64,000 nt of DNA, from positions 1 to 64,000 of the forward strand of contig CAUJDN010000065.1 in assembly GCA_963169195.1 (NCBI GenBank), read 5' to 3'. The position numbers were made by a program, and so were the translations under genes. Origin of the DNA: Acidobacteriota bacterium (GTDB lineage: Bacteria > Acidobacteriota > Vicinamibacteria > Vicinamibacterales > UBA2999). Numbering within the stretch: the stretch's first letter is position 1; the number at the start of each line of letters is the position of its first letter. This document shows positions 55,133-63,917 of this stretch, one piece after another. The notes below the pieces were generated by a model that was not told the origin of the DNA, did no database searches, and worked only from the letters and a program-made list of their open reading frames with translations.

Positions 55133-55496
55133 TCTTCGAGGCAATCCCATCGGCGAGTGTCGCGGCCAGCGGCACTCGCCACGTCTCTCCGCGCCACGCC
55201 CGCACCACGAGCACGACCCAGAGCACCGCCGCCCCCACCCAGACGGCATCCGCGAGCGCCCGGGCCACCTGATGGGCCTGGCTCGACACCACCATCGCCA
55301 GCGCACTGAACACGCCCAGCGCCACGAGCACGAGCGACAGAGACCCGAACAGGACGAGAGACTGTGCGGCATGGAACCGGACGCCCCGGTGCTGCCGCTC
55401 GAGCACGAGGAACAGGATCCCGGTCATCCACCAGGCGCTGTAGCAGAGGGCGGAGGCGAGCCGATCGTCGAGGCCCGTCGTGCTCGACGGCGTCAC
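55122..55496 (-). CDS. DUF4870-like small membrane protein
   Basis: A 124-residue protein with three or four hydrophobic segments (about 13-32, 46-68, 84-105) and the pattern RLASALCYSAWWMTGILFLVLERQHRGVRFHAAQSLVLFG, typical of DUF4870/YtxH-like membrane proteins (L-E-x-x-N/H-x-x-V-R-F-H-A-x-Q). The GTG start at 55496 is 13 bp after the VWA gene stop, so it may be co-transcribed with it. Function unknown. Confidence 0.8.
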   Translation of the reverse strand: MTPSSTTGLDDRLASALCYSAWWMTGILFLVLERQHRGVRFHAAQSLVLFGSLSLVLVALGVFSALAMVVSSQAHQVARALADAVWVGAAVLWVVLVVRAWRGETWRVPLAATLADGIASKTSW

Positions 55497-55509
55497 CGCG
55501 AGGCTCCGG

Positions 55510-57618
55510 TCACTGCGGCGGAGGCATCACGCGGATGACGACCTCGCGGGCGGTCGAAGGCCGATCCCCGAGGCGCGACTGGGCCTCGATCCTGAGCACG
55601 TACAGGCCGGGCGCCACATCCGCCAACGGGATGCGGGCTGCGAAACCGTACCCGCCGGCCGACCCCTTGAGCTCGGTGCTGTCGCGCTCTTCACTGGTCG
55701 CGAAGACGGATTGCCCGCCTTCGGCCTTGAGCGACGCGGTGATGTCCACCCTGTGCGGCTGGTCGCCGCTGTTGTCGTAGACCTCCGCGAACACCGCCAC
55801 TTCGTCCCCTTGCGGGAACTCGCGGTAGCTCGAGAGCGGCCCGGGCAGCAGCTGCTGGAGCGGGTCCTTCGACCGCGCGGTGGGCGCGACCGCGCTGGCC
55901 GCCGACGTCATCGCGATGCTGCTCATCAGCAGCTTCTCGGCTCCGAAGTCGGGCACGTCGAGGTCGTAGGACACCGAGCCCGCCTTCTTCGTGTTGCCCT
56001 CGCGGGCGCCGACGCGGAGCGTGTAGCGCCCCGGCGGCAGGTCGAGCTGCGAGATGACCCGGAAACCGAGCGCCTGCACGCGCTTCGCCGTGTCGGGCTT
56101 CATGTTCAGGTCCACCGTGCTCCGGCCCGGCGTGAACGTCTTGCCCTTCTGGTCGACGGCGACGACGGCCATCTCGAGGTGGTTGCGGAACATGCCGTCC
56201 TGCTCGACGAGCGGGAGCGCGGGGCCCGCGACGAGCGCCGAGATGACCACCGATCCGTTCGGCTTCGGGCCCTTGAAGACCGCCGCGGTCACCGCCATCG
56301 GCAGTTCCGAGATCGGCAGCGGGCTCGTCATCACGTTCCGCAGTTCGGGCGTCGCGTCGTTGGGCCCGGCGGACCTGGGCTCGGAGGCGCGGCCCCGCGC
56401 GGCGACGTAGCCCTTGCGGGCCCGGATGCGTGCATCCGGCCGGCTCGGAATCTTCACCTCGATCGTGCGGAACCGGCCATCGCGCCGGTCGTTGGTCGCG
56501 TAGTAGCCCAGCACGTAGTACGCGCTGTTGTCGTCCACGATGCGCTGGAAGGCGGTGGCGAAGTCGTTGCTGTTGACGGCGGCGAACCCGCCGGTTTCGC
56601 TCGACAGCACGCGCAGGCTGTCCTGGCCGAGCCGCAGCTCGTTCTGGAACGATCCGCTGTTGATGTTCAGCGTGGTGTCGTCGGGAAACGAGGCCACCTC
56701 GATCCCCTCCTCCGCGAGCCCGCCCAGACCGCGCGCGTCGACGCCGTAGATGGCGACGTTGGCCCGCGTGGCCACCGAGATGAGGTCCCGCGTCGCGCTC
56801 AGGATGGTCGAGGCGTCGCGGCTGTTGATCGGATCGGTGATGTCGTAGTCGATGCCCTCGCTGAAGAGCACGACGGCCTTCCGCCGGCCGCTGATGCCGC
56901 CGAGGTACTGGGCGAGCTGGCGCATCGAGTCGAGAGCCGAACGGGCCTGGTAGCCGCGTTCCATGTCGTCGATGTCGTCGATGCGGTCCCCCTGCTGGCG
57001 CTGCCCCCGCGTCATCGCCTCCATGTCGATGCGGTTGAGCGTGGCCGAACGGACCTTGCGCCCCATGAACTTGTCCACGGCCGCCAGCAGCCGTCGCGGG
57101 TTGTTGGTGAACTCCTGCCCGGCGTCACTGCGGCCGGACGTGTGCACGACCGCCGCCAGGTCGTTGGCACCCACGTAGCGCTCGATGAACTGCCTCGCCG
57201 CGGCCCGGACGCGCGGCGAGCGCTGCACGTTCGTGTGGAGATCGTCGAGCACGATGACGTAGACCCGGCCGTCCACACCGGTGAGGTTCGTCGCCACGTC
57301 CGCCTCGATGGGCCGCGAGGCGAACAGCGGTCGCGGGGCCCGCTCGACCGGGAGGTTGACGACCGAGAACGCGGTCACCTTCTGCGGCTGGCCATCCTCG
57401 AGCACCTGGAAGTCGTTGGCCGTGAGGCCGGTGATGAAGCGGCCCTGCGCGTCCAGCACGCGGGCATCGACCTCGACGTAGTTGACCTCGGCGCGGAAGG
57501 TGACGGGCGGCTGCGGGGCGGCCGGCTGCGCGGGCGGCGGCTGCGGCTGTCTGGCCGCCGGGCCGGCCACCGCGATGAGGAGAACTGCCGCCAGGGACAG
57601 GATGGTTCGCATTGTCAT
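55510..57618 (-). CDS. VWFA-related protein of the acidobacterial type, secreted
   Basis: A 702-residue exported protein with a signal peptide (about 1-24) and a proline-rich linker. The VWA-type domain of acidobacterial proteins is seen from VEVDARVLDAQGRFITGLTANDFQVLEDGQPQKVTAFSVV, then VIVLDDLHTN and later GGISGRRKAVVLFSEGIDYD, in which the MIDAS-like DxSxS motif is replaced by LDDLHTN. A beta-rich second half follows. It likely mediates envelope interactions. The ATG at 57618 gives the best signal peptide; a GTG at 57645 is nearer the TATAAT promoter. Confidence 0.9.
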   Translation of the reverse strand: MTMRTILSLAAVLLIAVAGPAARQPQPPPAQPAAPQPPVTFRAEVNYVEVDARVLDAQGRFITGLTANDFQVLEDGQPQKVTAFSVVNLPVERAPRPLFASRPIEADVATNLTGVDGRVYVIVLDDLHTNVQRSPRVRAAARQFIERYVGANDLAAVVHTSGRSDAGQEFTNNPRRLLAAVDKFMGRKVRSATLNRIDMEAMTRGQRQQGDRIDDIDDMERGYQARSALDSMRQLAQYLGGISGRRKAVVLFSEGIDYDITDPINSRDASTILSATRDLISVATRANVAIYGVDARGLGGLAEEGIEVASFPDDTTLNINSGSFQNELRLGQDSLRVLSSETGGFAAVNSNDFATAFQRIVDDNSAYYVLGYYATNDRRDGRFRTIEVKIPSRPDARIRARKGYVAARGRASEPRSAGPNDATPELRNVMTSPLPISELPMAVTAAVFKGPKPNGSVVISALVAGPALPLVEQDGMFRNHLEMAVVAVDQKGKTFTPGRSTVDLNMKPDTAKRVQALGFRVISQLDLPPGRYTLRVGAREGNTKKAGSVSYDLDVPDFGAEKLLMSSIAMTSAASAVAPTARSKDPLQQLLPGPLSSYREFPQGDEVAVFAEVYDNSGDQPHRVDITASLKAEGGQSVFATSEERDSTELKGSAGGYGFAARIPLADVAPGLYVLRIEAQSRLGDRPSTAREVVIRVMPPPQ

Positions 57619-57650
57619 GGCTTCGTACGCCAGCACGGCAGGCACCCCGC

Positions 57651-57656
57651 ATTATA
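57651..57656 (-). promoter_or_regulatory. -10 element (TATAAT) of the VWFA-related gene
   Basis: TATAAT on the minus strand, 5 bp before the GTG at 57645 and 32 bp before the preferred ATG at 57618. Confidence 0.65.
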
Positions 57657-57716
57657 AGACGAAGGCCCCGGGCAAAACTTTGCCCCCCGGCCGGGCGTCC
57701 AAGCTAGGGGGAGGGC

Positions 57717-57722
57717 TATACT
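57717..57722 (+). promoter_or_regulatory. -10 element (TATACT) of the M24 peptidase gene
   Basis: TATACT ends 8 bp before the ATG at 57731, with no Shine-Dalgarno sequence. Confidence 0.6.
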
Positions 57723-57730
57723 CCGGACTT

Positions 57731-58915
57731 ATGCCTGTCGACGTGGCTGGTGTCCAGGACGCGCTCAGGACGGAAGGTCTTGACGGCTGGCTGCTCTACG
57801 ACTTCCAGGGTCTGAACCCCATCGCCTTCCGGCTGGCCGGCATGGGCGCTCAGGGCGGACACCTCGCCACACGGCGGTGGTTCTACCTCATCCCGGCGCA
57901 GGGCGAGCCCAGGGGCCTGGTCCACGCCATCGAACGCCACAACCTCGACCATCTCCCCGGAGACAAGACGCCGTACGCAGGACGCGCCGAGCTCGAGTCG
58001 GGCCTCAGAGCCATGCTCGCGGGCCTCGGCCGCGTAGCCATGGAGTACTCGCCGGGCAACGCCATCCCCTACGTGTCGCGCGTCGACGCCGGCACCATCG
58101 AGATGGTACGCGACGCGGGCGTCCGGGTGGTCACGTCGGGCGACCTCGTGCAGCGGTTCGACGCCCTGTGGGACGCGCAGGCCATGGCGTCGCACCGCGA
58201 CGCGTCCGCCGGGCTGTACCGCATCAAGGACCGCGCGTTCGCGGAGGTCACGCGCCGCATGCGGGCCGGCGAGGCGGCCACCGAATTCGACATCCAGCAG
58301 CTGATGGTCCGCTGGTTCGAGGAAGAGGGGCTCGTCGCCGACTCGCCGCCGAACGTCTCCGCGCAGGAGAACGCCGGCGACCCCCACTACCTGCCCACGG
58401 CGGATCGCCACCGGGCCATCCGGCCCGACGAGCTGCTGCTGCTGGACCTCTGGGGCAAGACGAGGCAGCCAGGAGCGGTGTACGCCGACATCACGTGGGT
58501 GGGCTTCACGGGCACCACGATTCCCGGGCCGATGACGCGGGCCTTCGCCGCCGTGGCGGCGGCACGTGACGCGGCCGTGGCCCTGGTGCAGGACGGTGCG
58601 CGCACGGGGCGGGTGGTGCGGGGCTTCGAGCTGGACCGCGCCGCCAGGCAGGTCCTCGAGCAGCAGGGGTACGCGAGGGCCATCCTGCACCGCACCGGGC
58701 ACAGCCTGGGCGAGCAGGTGCACGGCAACGGCGCGCACCTGGACGACTACGAAACCCACGATGAACGGCGCCTCATGCCGGGCAGCGGGTTCACGGTGGA
58801 GCCCGGCGTCTACTTCGACGACTTCGGCGTCCGGACGGAGATCAACGTCGTCTGGGGGCCGGACGGCCCCGAGGTGACCGGGCCGTGCCAGACAGGTATC
58901 ATCGCGTTAGTGTGA
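57731..58915 (+). CDS. M24 family metallopeptidase (Xaa-Pro aminopeptidase-like)
   Basis: A 394-residue cytoplasmic protein with the two-domain pita-bread arrangement. The N-terminal creatinase-like domain covers about residues 1-150. The catalytic domain shows the metal ligands in order: Asp in ELLLLDLWGK and VYADITWVGF, His in LHRTGHSLGEQVHG, Glu in GFTVEPGVYFDDFG, and Glu in RTEINVVWGP. This supports a dinuclear Xaa-Pro dipeptidase or aminopeptidase. The htrA gene starts 15 bp later and may be co-transcribed. Confidence 0.92.
   Translation: MPVDVAGVQDALRTEGLDGWLLYDFQGLNPIAFRLAGMGAQGGHLATRRWFYLIPAQGEPRGLVHAIERHNLDHLPGDKTPYAGRAELESGLRAMLAGLGRVAMEYSPGNAIPYVSRVDAGTIEMVRDAGVRVVTSGDLVQRFDALWDAQAMASHRDASAGLYRIKDRAFAEVTRRMRAGEAATEFDIQQLMVRWFEEEGLVADSPPNVSAQENAGDPHYLPTADRHRAIRPDELLLLDLWGKTRQPGAVYADITWVGFTGTTIPGPMTRAFAAVAAARDAAVALVQDGARTGRVVRGFELDRAARQVLEQQGYARAILHRTGHSLGEQVHGNGAHLDDYETHDERRLMPGSGFTVEPGVYFDDFGVRTEINVVWGPDGPEVTGPCQTGIIALV
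58897..58902 (+). promoter_or_regulatory. Possible -10 element (TATCAT) of htrA inside the M24 gene end
   Basis: TATCAT lies 27 bp before the ATG at 58930; the leader contains GGGGGAGGAAG, so a conventional ribosome site is present. Confidence 0.35.
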
Positions 58916-58929
58916 GGGGGAGGAAGCTT

Positions 58930-60486
58930 ATGTCGAGCCGCAAGACCACGCTGTTCTACGCGCTGCTCATCGCCGTGGCGTCGGTCGCCGTCGGGATGGT
59001 CATCGCGTCACGCCTCGATCTGTCGCCGGCGTCCTCGGCGCAGACGATGGCGACGCCGCCCATGAACAGCGCGCCGCTGAGCGGCCCGGTGGACGCCGGC
59101 ACGTTCCGGAACATCGCCAAGGCGGTCTCGCCGGCCGTGGTGAACATCCGCTCCACGTCGCGGCGCCAGGTCCAGGAGATGACCGAGTTCTTCGGCGGCG
59201 GCGACGACCTGCTCGAGCGGTTCTTCGGCGGCGGTCGCGGCCAGGGTCAGGGGCAGGGTCAGGCCCAGCCGCGCGAGCAGGAGACGCAGGCGGCCGGCAC
59301 CGGGTTCGTGATCAGCAGCAAGGACGGCCTCATCCTCACCAACAACCACGTCGTGGAGGGCGCCACGAAGATCGAGGTATCGCTCTTCGGCGAGGATTCG
59401 GATGTCTATCACGAGGCGCGCGTCATCGGCCGCGATCCCCTCACCGACAGCGCGCTCATCGAACTCGTCGAGAAGCCGAGGGGCCCGCTCACCGAGGTGA
59501 AGTTCGGCGACTCGTCGCAGATTGAGCCCGGCGACTGGGTGATGGCCATCGGGAACCCCTTCGGCCTGGCCCACACCGTCAGCGTGGGCGTCATCAGCGC
59601 CAAGGAGCGGCCGTTCCCCATCACCGACGGGCGCTCGCAGGACGTGTTGCAGACCGACGCGGCCATCAACCCGGGCAACTCCGGTGGCCCCCTCCTGAAC
59701 GCCCGGGGCGAGGTGGTCGGCATCAACACCGCCATCTTCACCGACGCACGCCAGCAGGGGAACATCGGCATCGGCTTCGCCGTGCCCATCAACACCGTCC
59801 GCGAGCTGTTGCCGCAGCTGCGGTCCGGCAAGGTCACGCGCGGCGTCATCGGCGTGCAGGTCCTGCCGGTGCCCGCCGATGCCCTCGCGGAGTTCGGCCT
59901 GACGGAGCGCCGCGGCGCGCTCGTGGCCGTCGTGAACGAGGGCGGGCCCGCGGACAAGGCCGGGCTGGAGCCGGGTGACGTGATCGTCGAGTTCAACGGC
60001 AAAGGCGTCCGCAGCCGCGACGATCTGGTCGGCTACGTGGTGGCCACGCGCCCCGGATCGACCGTGCCGGTCAAGGTCCTCCGCGACAAGCAGGAGCGCA
60101 CACTCAACCTCACGGTGGACGAGCTCAACCTCGAGGCCGAGACCTCGCGGAGCGCGCGCGGTGGCGGGGCCGACCCGCGGGAGCCCGAGGAACAGGCGTC
60201 CGCGGGCTTTGGCATCACCATGGGCCCGCTGTCGGCCGACGTCATCCGGCGCCTCCGCATCCCGGACGGCACCCAGGGGGTGCTCGTGACAGCGGTCGAG
60301 CAGGGCAGCCCGGCATCCCGGTCGGGCGTCCAGCGCGGGGACGTCATCCTGCAGGTGAACCGGCGCCCGGTGTCGACGCCCACCGAGGCCAGCCGCCTGC
60401 TGAGTCAGGTGCCCGACGGCAGCACGGCGTTCTTCCTCATCCTGCGCAACGGGCAGGAGACCTTCGTCACGGTCCGCAAGCAGTAG
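58930..60486 (+). CDS. HtrA/DegQ-like periplasmic serine protease with two PDZ domains
   Basis: A 518-residue quality-control protease, anchored or secreted by an N-terminal segment (about 7-26). The trypsin-like domain has His140 (TNNHVVEG), Asp173 (PLTDSALIEL) and Ser251 (NPGNSGGPL). A Gly-Gln low-complexity loop lies at 99-113. PDZ1 spans about 300-395 (GVIGVQVLPVPAD, AGLEPGDVIVEFNG) and PDZ2 about 425-515 (GVLVTAVEQGSPASRSGVQRGDVILQVN). The start has a strong GGAGG site 9 bp upstream. It degrades or refolds misfolded envelope proteins. Confidence 0.96.
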   Translation: MSSRKTTLFYALLIAVASVAVGMVIASRLDLSPASSAQTMATPPMNSAPLSGPVDAGTFRNIAKAVSPAVVNIRSTSRRQVQEMTEFFGGGDDLLERFFGGGRGQGQGQGQAQPREQETQAAGTGFVISSKDGLILTNNHVVEGATKIEVSLFGEDSDVYHEARVIGRDPLTDSALIELVEKPRGPLTEVKFGDSSQIEPGDWVMAIGNPFGLAHTVSVGVISAKERPFPITDGRSQDVLQTDAAINPGNSGGPLLNARGEVVGINTAIFTDARQQGNIGIGFAVPINTVRELLPQLRSGKVTRGVIGVQVLPVPADALAEFGLTERRGALVAVVNEGGPADKAGLEPGDVIVEFNGKGVRSRDDLVGYVVATRPGSTVPVKVLRDKQERTLNLTVDELNLEAETSRSARGGGADPREPEEQASAGFGITMGPLSADVIRRLRIPDGTQGVLVTAVEQGSPASRSGVQRGDVILQVNRRPVSTPTEASRLLSQVPDGSTAFFLILRNGQETFVTVRKQ

Positions 60487-60510
60487 CGCCCGCGGCCCGG
60501 CGGAGTGCAT

Positions 60511-60516
60511 TAGAGT
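60511..60516 (+). promoter_or_regulatory. Possible -10 element (TAGAGT) of the CYTH-murU-amgK genes
   Basis: TAGAGT lies 37 bp before the ATG at 60554 in the gap after htrA. No Shine-Dalgarno sequence is obvious. Confidence 0.3.
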
Positions 60517-60553
60517 AGGGGCGGGTCCGGCGGGCCCGCCCCGGTTCACGTAC

Positions 60554-61114
60554 ATGGCTCTCGAGCGCGAGATCAAGCTTCGATTCGACTCGGCCGCGGA
60601 GGCCCGCGAGCGCGTCCTCGCGCTCGGCGCCACGCCTCTCCGGGGCCGCCGCCTGCAGGAGGACGCCCTGCTCGACACTGCGGACGGCAGCCTCCGCCGC
60701 GCGCGGTCCGTCCTGCGCGTCCGGAACGAGCCGGGCCGGAGCATCCTCACCTTCAAGGGTCCGCCCCAGCCGGGCACCATGAAGCTTCGCGACGAGCACG
60801 AGACGATGGTCGGGGACGGCGACGCGCTGCTGACCATCCTGCAGTCGCTCGGCCTGCGCATCACCTTCCGCTACGAGAAGTTCCGGGAGGAGTTCGCTCT
60901 CGAGGACGTCGTCATCGCCATCGACGAGACGCCGGTGGGCGTGTTCGTGGAGATCGAGGGCGGAGAAGCGCGGATCCACGGCACCGCCCGCGCGCTGGGG
61001 CGCGCGCCGGGCGACTACCTCACCGATTCGTACCGGATGCTCTTCCTGCGGCACATCGAGGTCCACGGAGGCGCGGGGACCGAGATGGTGTTCCCCGAGC
61101 CGTCCGACGCATGA
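60554..61114 (+). CDS. CYTH domain protein (class IV adenylate cyclase/thiamine triphosphatase fold)
   Basis: A 186-residue single-domain triphosphate tunnel enzyme. It begins with the family signature E-x-E-x-K as LEREIKLRF (residues 3-11), followed by arginines and lysines of the tunnel (RSVLRVRNE, ILTFKGP, YEKFREEF) and acidic metal ligands (AIDETPVGVFVEIEGGE). Members hydrolyse tripolyphosphate or thiamine triphosphate, or cyclise ATP; the specific substrate is unknown. The stop overlaps the next start (ATGA). Confidence 0.92.
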   Translation: MALEREIKLRFDSAAEARERVLALGATPLRGRRLQEDALLDTADGSLRRARSVLRVRNEPGRSILTFKGPPQPGTMKLRDEHETMVGDGDALLTILQSLGLRITFRYEKFREEFALEDVVIAIDETPVGVFVEIEGGEARIHGTARALGRAPGDYLTDSYRMLFLRHIEVHGGAGTEMVFPEPSDA

Positions 61115-62040
61115 ACGGCCTCGCGGCCTGGCCGGCGCTCGTGCTGGCTGCGGGCCTGGGCACGCGGCTCGGAGCACTCTCGGGGGTGCGGGCGAAGGCC
61201 GCCCTCCCGGTGGCCGGACGCCCCCTCATCGTCCGCATCCTGGAGCAGTTGCGGTCCGTGGGCGTCTCGCGTGTGGTGGTGAACCTGCATCACCGCGCCG
61301 AAACCATCACCCGCGTCGTCGGTGACGGCCGCCACCTCGGCCTGGAGGTGCGCTACTCGTGGGAGCCCGTCGTGCTGGGCTCCGGGGGCGGGCCTGCACG
61401 GGCGCTGCCGCTGCTGGCGTCCGATCGCTTCTTCATCGTCAACGGCGACACGCTGGCCGAGGTCGATCTCGCGGCGCTGGCCGAGGCGCACCACGCGGCC
61501 GGTGCGCTGGCGACGCTGGCCGTCGCGCCAGCAGACCTCGCCCGCTACAACGCCATCCTTGCCGACGACGAGCACCGGTGGCTCGGGGTGGCGGCCCGGG
61601 GAGCCGCTGCCGAGGGACTGCCGGGAACCCCGTGGCACTTCGTGGGCATCCAGGCCGTCAACGCCGCGGCGTTCGCCGGCGTGGCACCGACGCATCCGTC
61701 GGAGACGGTGCGGGCGATCTATCCGCGCCTCGCGGCCGCGCGCCCCGGCGCCGTGCGCGTGCACGCCACCACCGGCGCGTTCTTCGACATCGGGACGCCG
61801 GCCGACTACGTGGCCACCGTCCGCCGTGTCGCGGAGGCGGAGCGTCGCCCGATCGATCGCGGCGCTGACGTCGTCATCGATCCGTCGGCGCGCGTCGAGG
61901 ACTGCATCCTCTGGGACCGCGTGACGGTGGGCGCAGCGGCGCGCGTCACCGGCTGCATCGTCGCCGACGACGTGGCGATCCCCGCGGGTGTCGAGTACCA
62001 TCGCCAGGTGATCACGCGCGACGCCATCGTGAGCCTGTGA
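61111..62040 (+). CDS. murU: Nucleotidyltransferase, MurU-like (MurNAc-1-phosphate uridylyltransferase type)
   Basis: A 309-residue sugar nucleotidyltransferase with LVLAAGLGTRLGALSGVRAKAALPVAGRPL (the consensus GxGTRxxPxTxxxPKxxxPxxGxP, residues 10-40), NLHHRAETI, VVLGSGGGPARAL, IVNGDTL and FDIGTPADYV. A short C-terminal left-handed beta-helix tail is seen (DVVIDPSARVEDCILWDRVTVG). Together with the coupled kinase gene it fits the MurU/AmgK peptidoglycan-recycling pair, which makes UDP-MurNAc from recovered MurNAc; the assignment is by context. The start is a 4-bp overlap with the CYTH gene. Confidence 0.82.
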   Translation: MNGLAAWPALVLAAGLGTRLGALSGVRAKAALPVAGRPLIVRILEQLRSVGVSRVVVNLHHRAETITRVVGDGRHLGLEVRYSWEPVVLGSGGGPARALPLLASDRFFIVNGDTLAEVDLAALAEAHHAAGALATLAVAPADLARYNAILADDEHRWLGVAARGAAAEGLPGTPWHFVGIQAVNAAAFAGVAPTHPSETVRAIYPRLAAARPGAVRVHATTGAFFDIGTPADYVATVRRVAEAERRPIDRGADVVIDPSARVEDCILWDRVTVGAAARVTGCIVADDVAIPAGVEYHRQVITRDAIVSL

Positions 62041-63056
62041 GCGATCCCGTGGACCCACGCATCACGGCCTATCTCGACGAACAGGGGCTGACGCCCTCGG
62101 TGACGAAGGTCGTCCCCCTGACGGGCGATGCCTCGGACCGCCGCTACTTCCGGGTCCGGCTGGCCGACGGCGACCCCATCGTTCTGTCGCTCCATGCCGG
62201 CCCCATCGACTTCGCTGCCCTGCCCTTCGTGCTGGTGGCGCGGCTCCTGCGCGCGATTCCACTGCCCGCCCCCGCGATCCTGCACCACTCGGACGCGCTC
62301 GGCATCCTCGGCCTGCAGGACCTCGGCGACGTCACCCTCCAGGCCCACCTGGGCGTGGCGTCGCGGGCCGAGCACGCGGCCCTCTACCGGCAGGCCGTCG
62401 GCTTCATCGCCACGCTGCAGCAGCGTGGGCGCGATCTCGCCTCGAACGAGTACCCGCCGTTTGGCATCGCCTTCGACGTGGAGAAGCTCACCTGGGAGCT
62501 CGAGTTCTTCGTGAAGCACTACGTCATGGCGTACCGGGGAGCGGGGCTCACCGAGGCCATCCGGGCGGCGCTGCGCGAGGAGTGGGCCGGGATCGCCGAA
62601 GAACTCGCCGCCGAGCCACGCGTCCTCTGCCACCGCGACTACCACAGCCGGAACCTGATGCTGCACGAGGGCGCCCTGCACATCATCGACTTCCAGGACG
62701 CGCGAATGGGGCCGGACACATACGACCTGGTCTCGCTGCTGCGGGACTCCTACGTGGACCTCACGCCCGCCCAGGTGGACGAGCTCGTGGCCTACTTCCT
62801 GGCGCTCACCCGGGGCCCGCAGGGCGCAGGCCCGGCCGACGTCGCCGAGTTCCGGCGGCGCTTCGATCTCATGGCCCTGCAGCGAAACCTGAAGGCGCTC
62901 GGCACGTTCGGTTACCAGACCACGTCACGGCGCAATCCGGTCTACATCCAGTACATGCCGCGCACGCTCAGCTATGTCGGCGCCAACCTCGGCGCGAGCC
63001 CCCGCTTCGGCCGCCTCCGCGAGCTGCTCGCGGGGCCAATCGCCGAGCTACGCTAG
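62037..63056 (+). CDS. amgK: Aminoglycoside phosphotransferase-fold sugar kinase, AmgK-like
   Basis: A 339-residue kinase of the APH fold with LTGDASDRRYFRVRLADGDPIVL (nucleotide loop, residues 23-45), the catalytic HRDYHSRNLML near 200 and DFQDARMGPDTYDLVSLLRDSYVDL with the metal aspartate. AmgK phosphorylates the anomeric carbon of MurNAc or GlcNAc. It is coupled to murU by a GTGA overlap. Homologous kinases in other phyla phosphorylate other sugars, so the substrate is inferred from the partner. Its TAG stop is inside the next gene's -10. Confidence 0.82.
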   Translation: MSDPVDPRITAYLDEQGLTPSVTKVVPLTGDASDRRYFRVRLADGDPIVLSLHAGPIDFAALPFVLVARLLRAIPLPAPAILHHSDALGILGLQDLGDVTLQAHLGVASRAEHAALYRQAVGFIATLQQRGRDLASNEYPPFGIAFDVEKLTWELEFFVKHYVMAYRGAGLTEAIRAALREEWAGIAEELAAEPRVLCHRDYHSRNLMLHEGALHIIDFQDARMGPDTYDLVSLLRDSYVDLTPAQVDELVAYFLALTRGPQGAGPADVAEFRRRFDLMALQRNLKALGTFGYQTTSRRNPVYIQYMPRTLSYVGANLGASPRFGRLRELLAGPIAELR

Positions 63057-63059
63057 AAT
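63054..63059 (+). promoter_or_regulatory. -10 element (TAGAAT) of the 63066 gene, overlapping the amgK stop codon
   Basis: TAGAAT ends exactly 6 bp before the TTG start at 63066, and its first three bases are the amgK stop codon. A leaderless mRNA with a TTG start is predicted. Confidence 0.5.
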
Positions 63060-63065
63060 CGAGGT

Positions 63066-63908
63066 TTGACCCCGCGCTTCGGCATCTCCACGCACCTGTT
63101 TCACGGCCAGCGCCTCGATCGCGCACACCTCGTCGAGGTGGCCGCACAAGGCTTCGACGCCATCGAGGTGTATGCGACCCGCACCCACTTCGACTACCAC
63201 GACCCTGCGGCGGCCACACTCCTGGCCGAGTGGCTGGACGACACCCGTCTGGGCCTGCATTCGGTCCACGCCCCCACGACGCTGGGCTTCCAGGATGGCG
63301 TGTGGGGCACCAGCCTGTCGATGGCGTCGGCCGACGAATCGAAGCGCCGGCAGGCCGTGTCCGAAGCGCTGGCCGCCCTGGGCGTGGCGCGGATCGCGCG
63401 CTTCCCATACTTCGTCGTGCACCTCGGCATGCCCACGGCCGATGCCGCGGAGAACAGCCCGGCCGCCGCGACGCGGAGCCTCGAGGAACTGGGGAACGCG
63501 TCTGCCGCCGCCGGCGTGACGCTCGCCCTGGAGCTCATCCCGAACGCCCTCTCGCGGGCGTCGCGGCTCGTGCAGTGGCTGGAGGACGACCTCGAGCTGC
63601 CCGGTGCCGGCATCTGCCTTGACGTCGGCCACGCCAACATGACAGGCGACGTCATGGAGGCCGTCGAGACCTGCTCGGGGCACATCGTCACGACGCACCT
63701 CCACGACAACGGCGGCGGGCGCGACGAGCACCTCGTGCCCGGCCAGGGGGCCATCGACTGGGAGGGGGTGCTCATGGCCTTCCAGAAGGTGGGCTACGAC
63801 GGCGCCTGGATCTTCGAGCTGGCACCCGCGGCCGATGCGCCGGCCGTGCTCAGGCGGGCCGCCCGGGCCCGCGAGACTCTCGAACGGCTCTTGACCTTCG
63901 AATACTGA
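63066..63908 (+). CDS. Sugar phosphate isomerase/epimerase-type TIM-barrel protein
   Basis: A 280-residue TIM-barrel protein of the xylose isomerase-like (AP endonuclease 2) family: GISTHLFHGQRLDRAHL at the start, HSVHAP near residue 60, VVHLGMPT, LALELIPNALS, ICLDVGHANMTGD, VTTHLHDNGGGRDEHLVPGQGAIDW and IFELAP. The His, Glu and Asp residues on successive strands form the usual metal site. Substrate unknown. The TTG start rests on the -10 spacing; no other start is in frame near the conserved beginning. Confidence 0.87.
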   Translation: MTPRFGISTHLFHGQRLDRAHLVEVAAQGFDAIEVYATRTHFDYHDPAAATLLAEWLDDTRLGLHSVHAPTTLGFQDGVWGTSLSMASADESKRRQAVSEALAALGVARIARFPYFVVHLGMPTADAAENSPAAATRSLEELGNASAAAGVTLALELIPNALSRASRLVQWLEDDLELPGAGICLDVGHANMTGDVMEAVETCSGHIVTTHLHDNGGGRDEHLVPGQGAIDWEGVLMAFQKVGYDGAWIFELAPAADAPAVLRRAARARETLERLLTFEY

Positions 63909-63917
63909 CGACACGCC

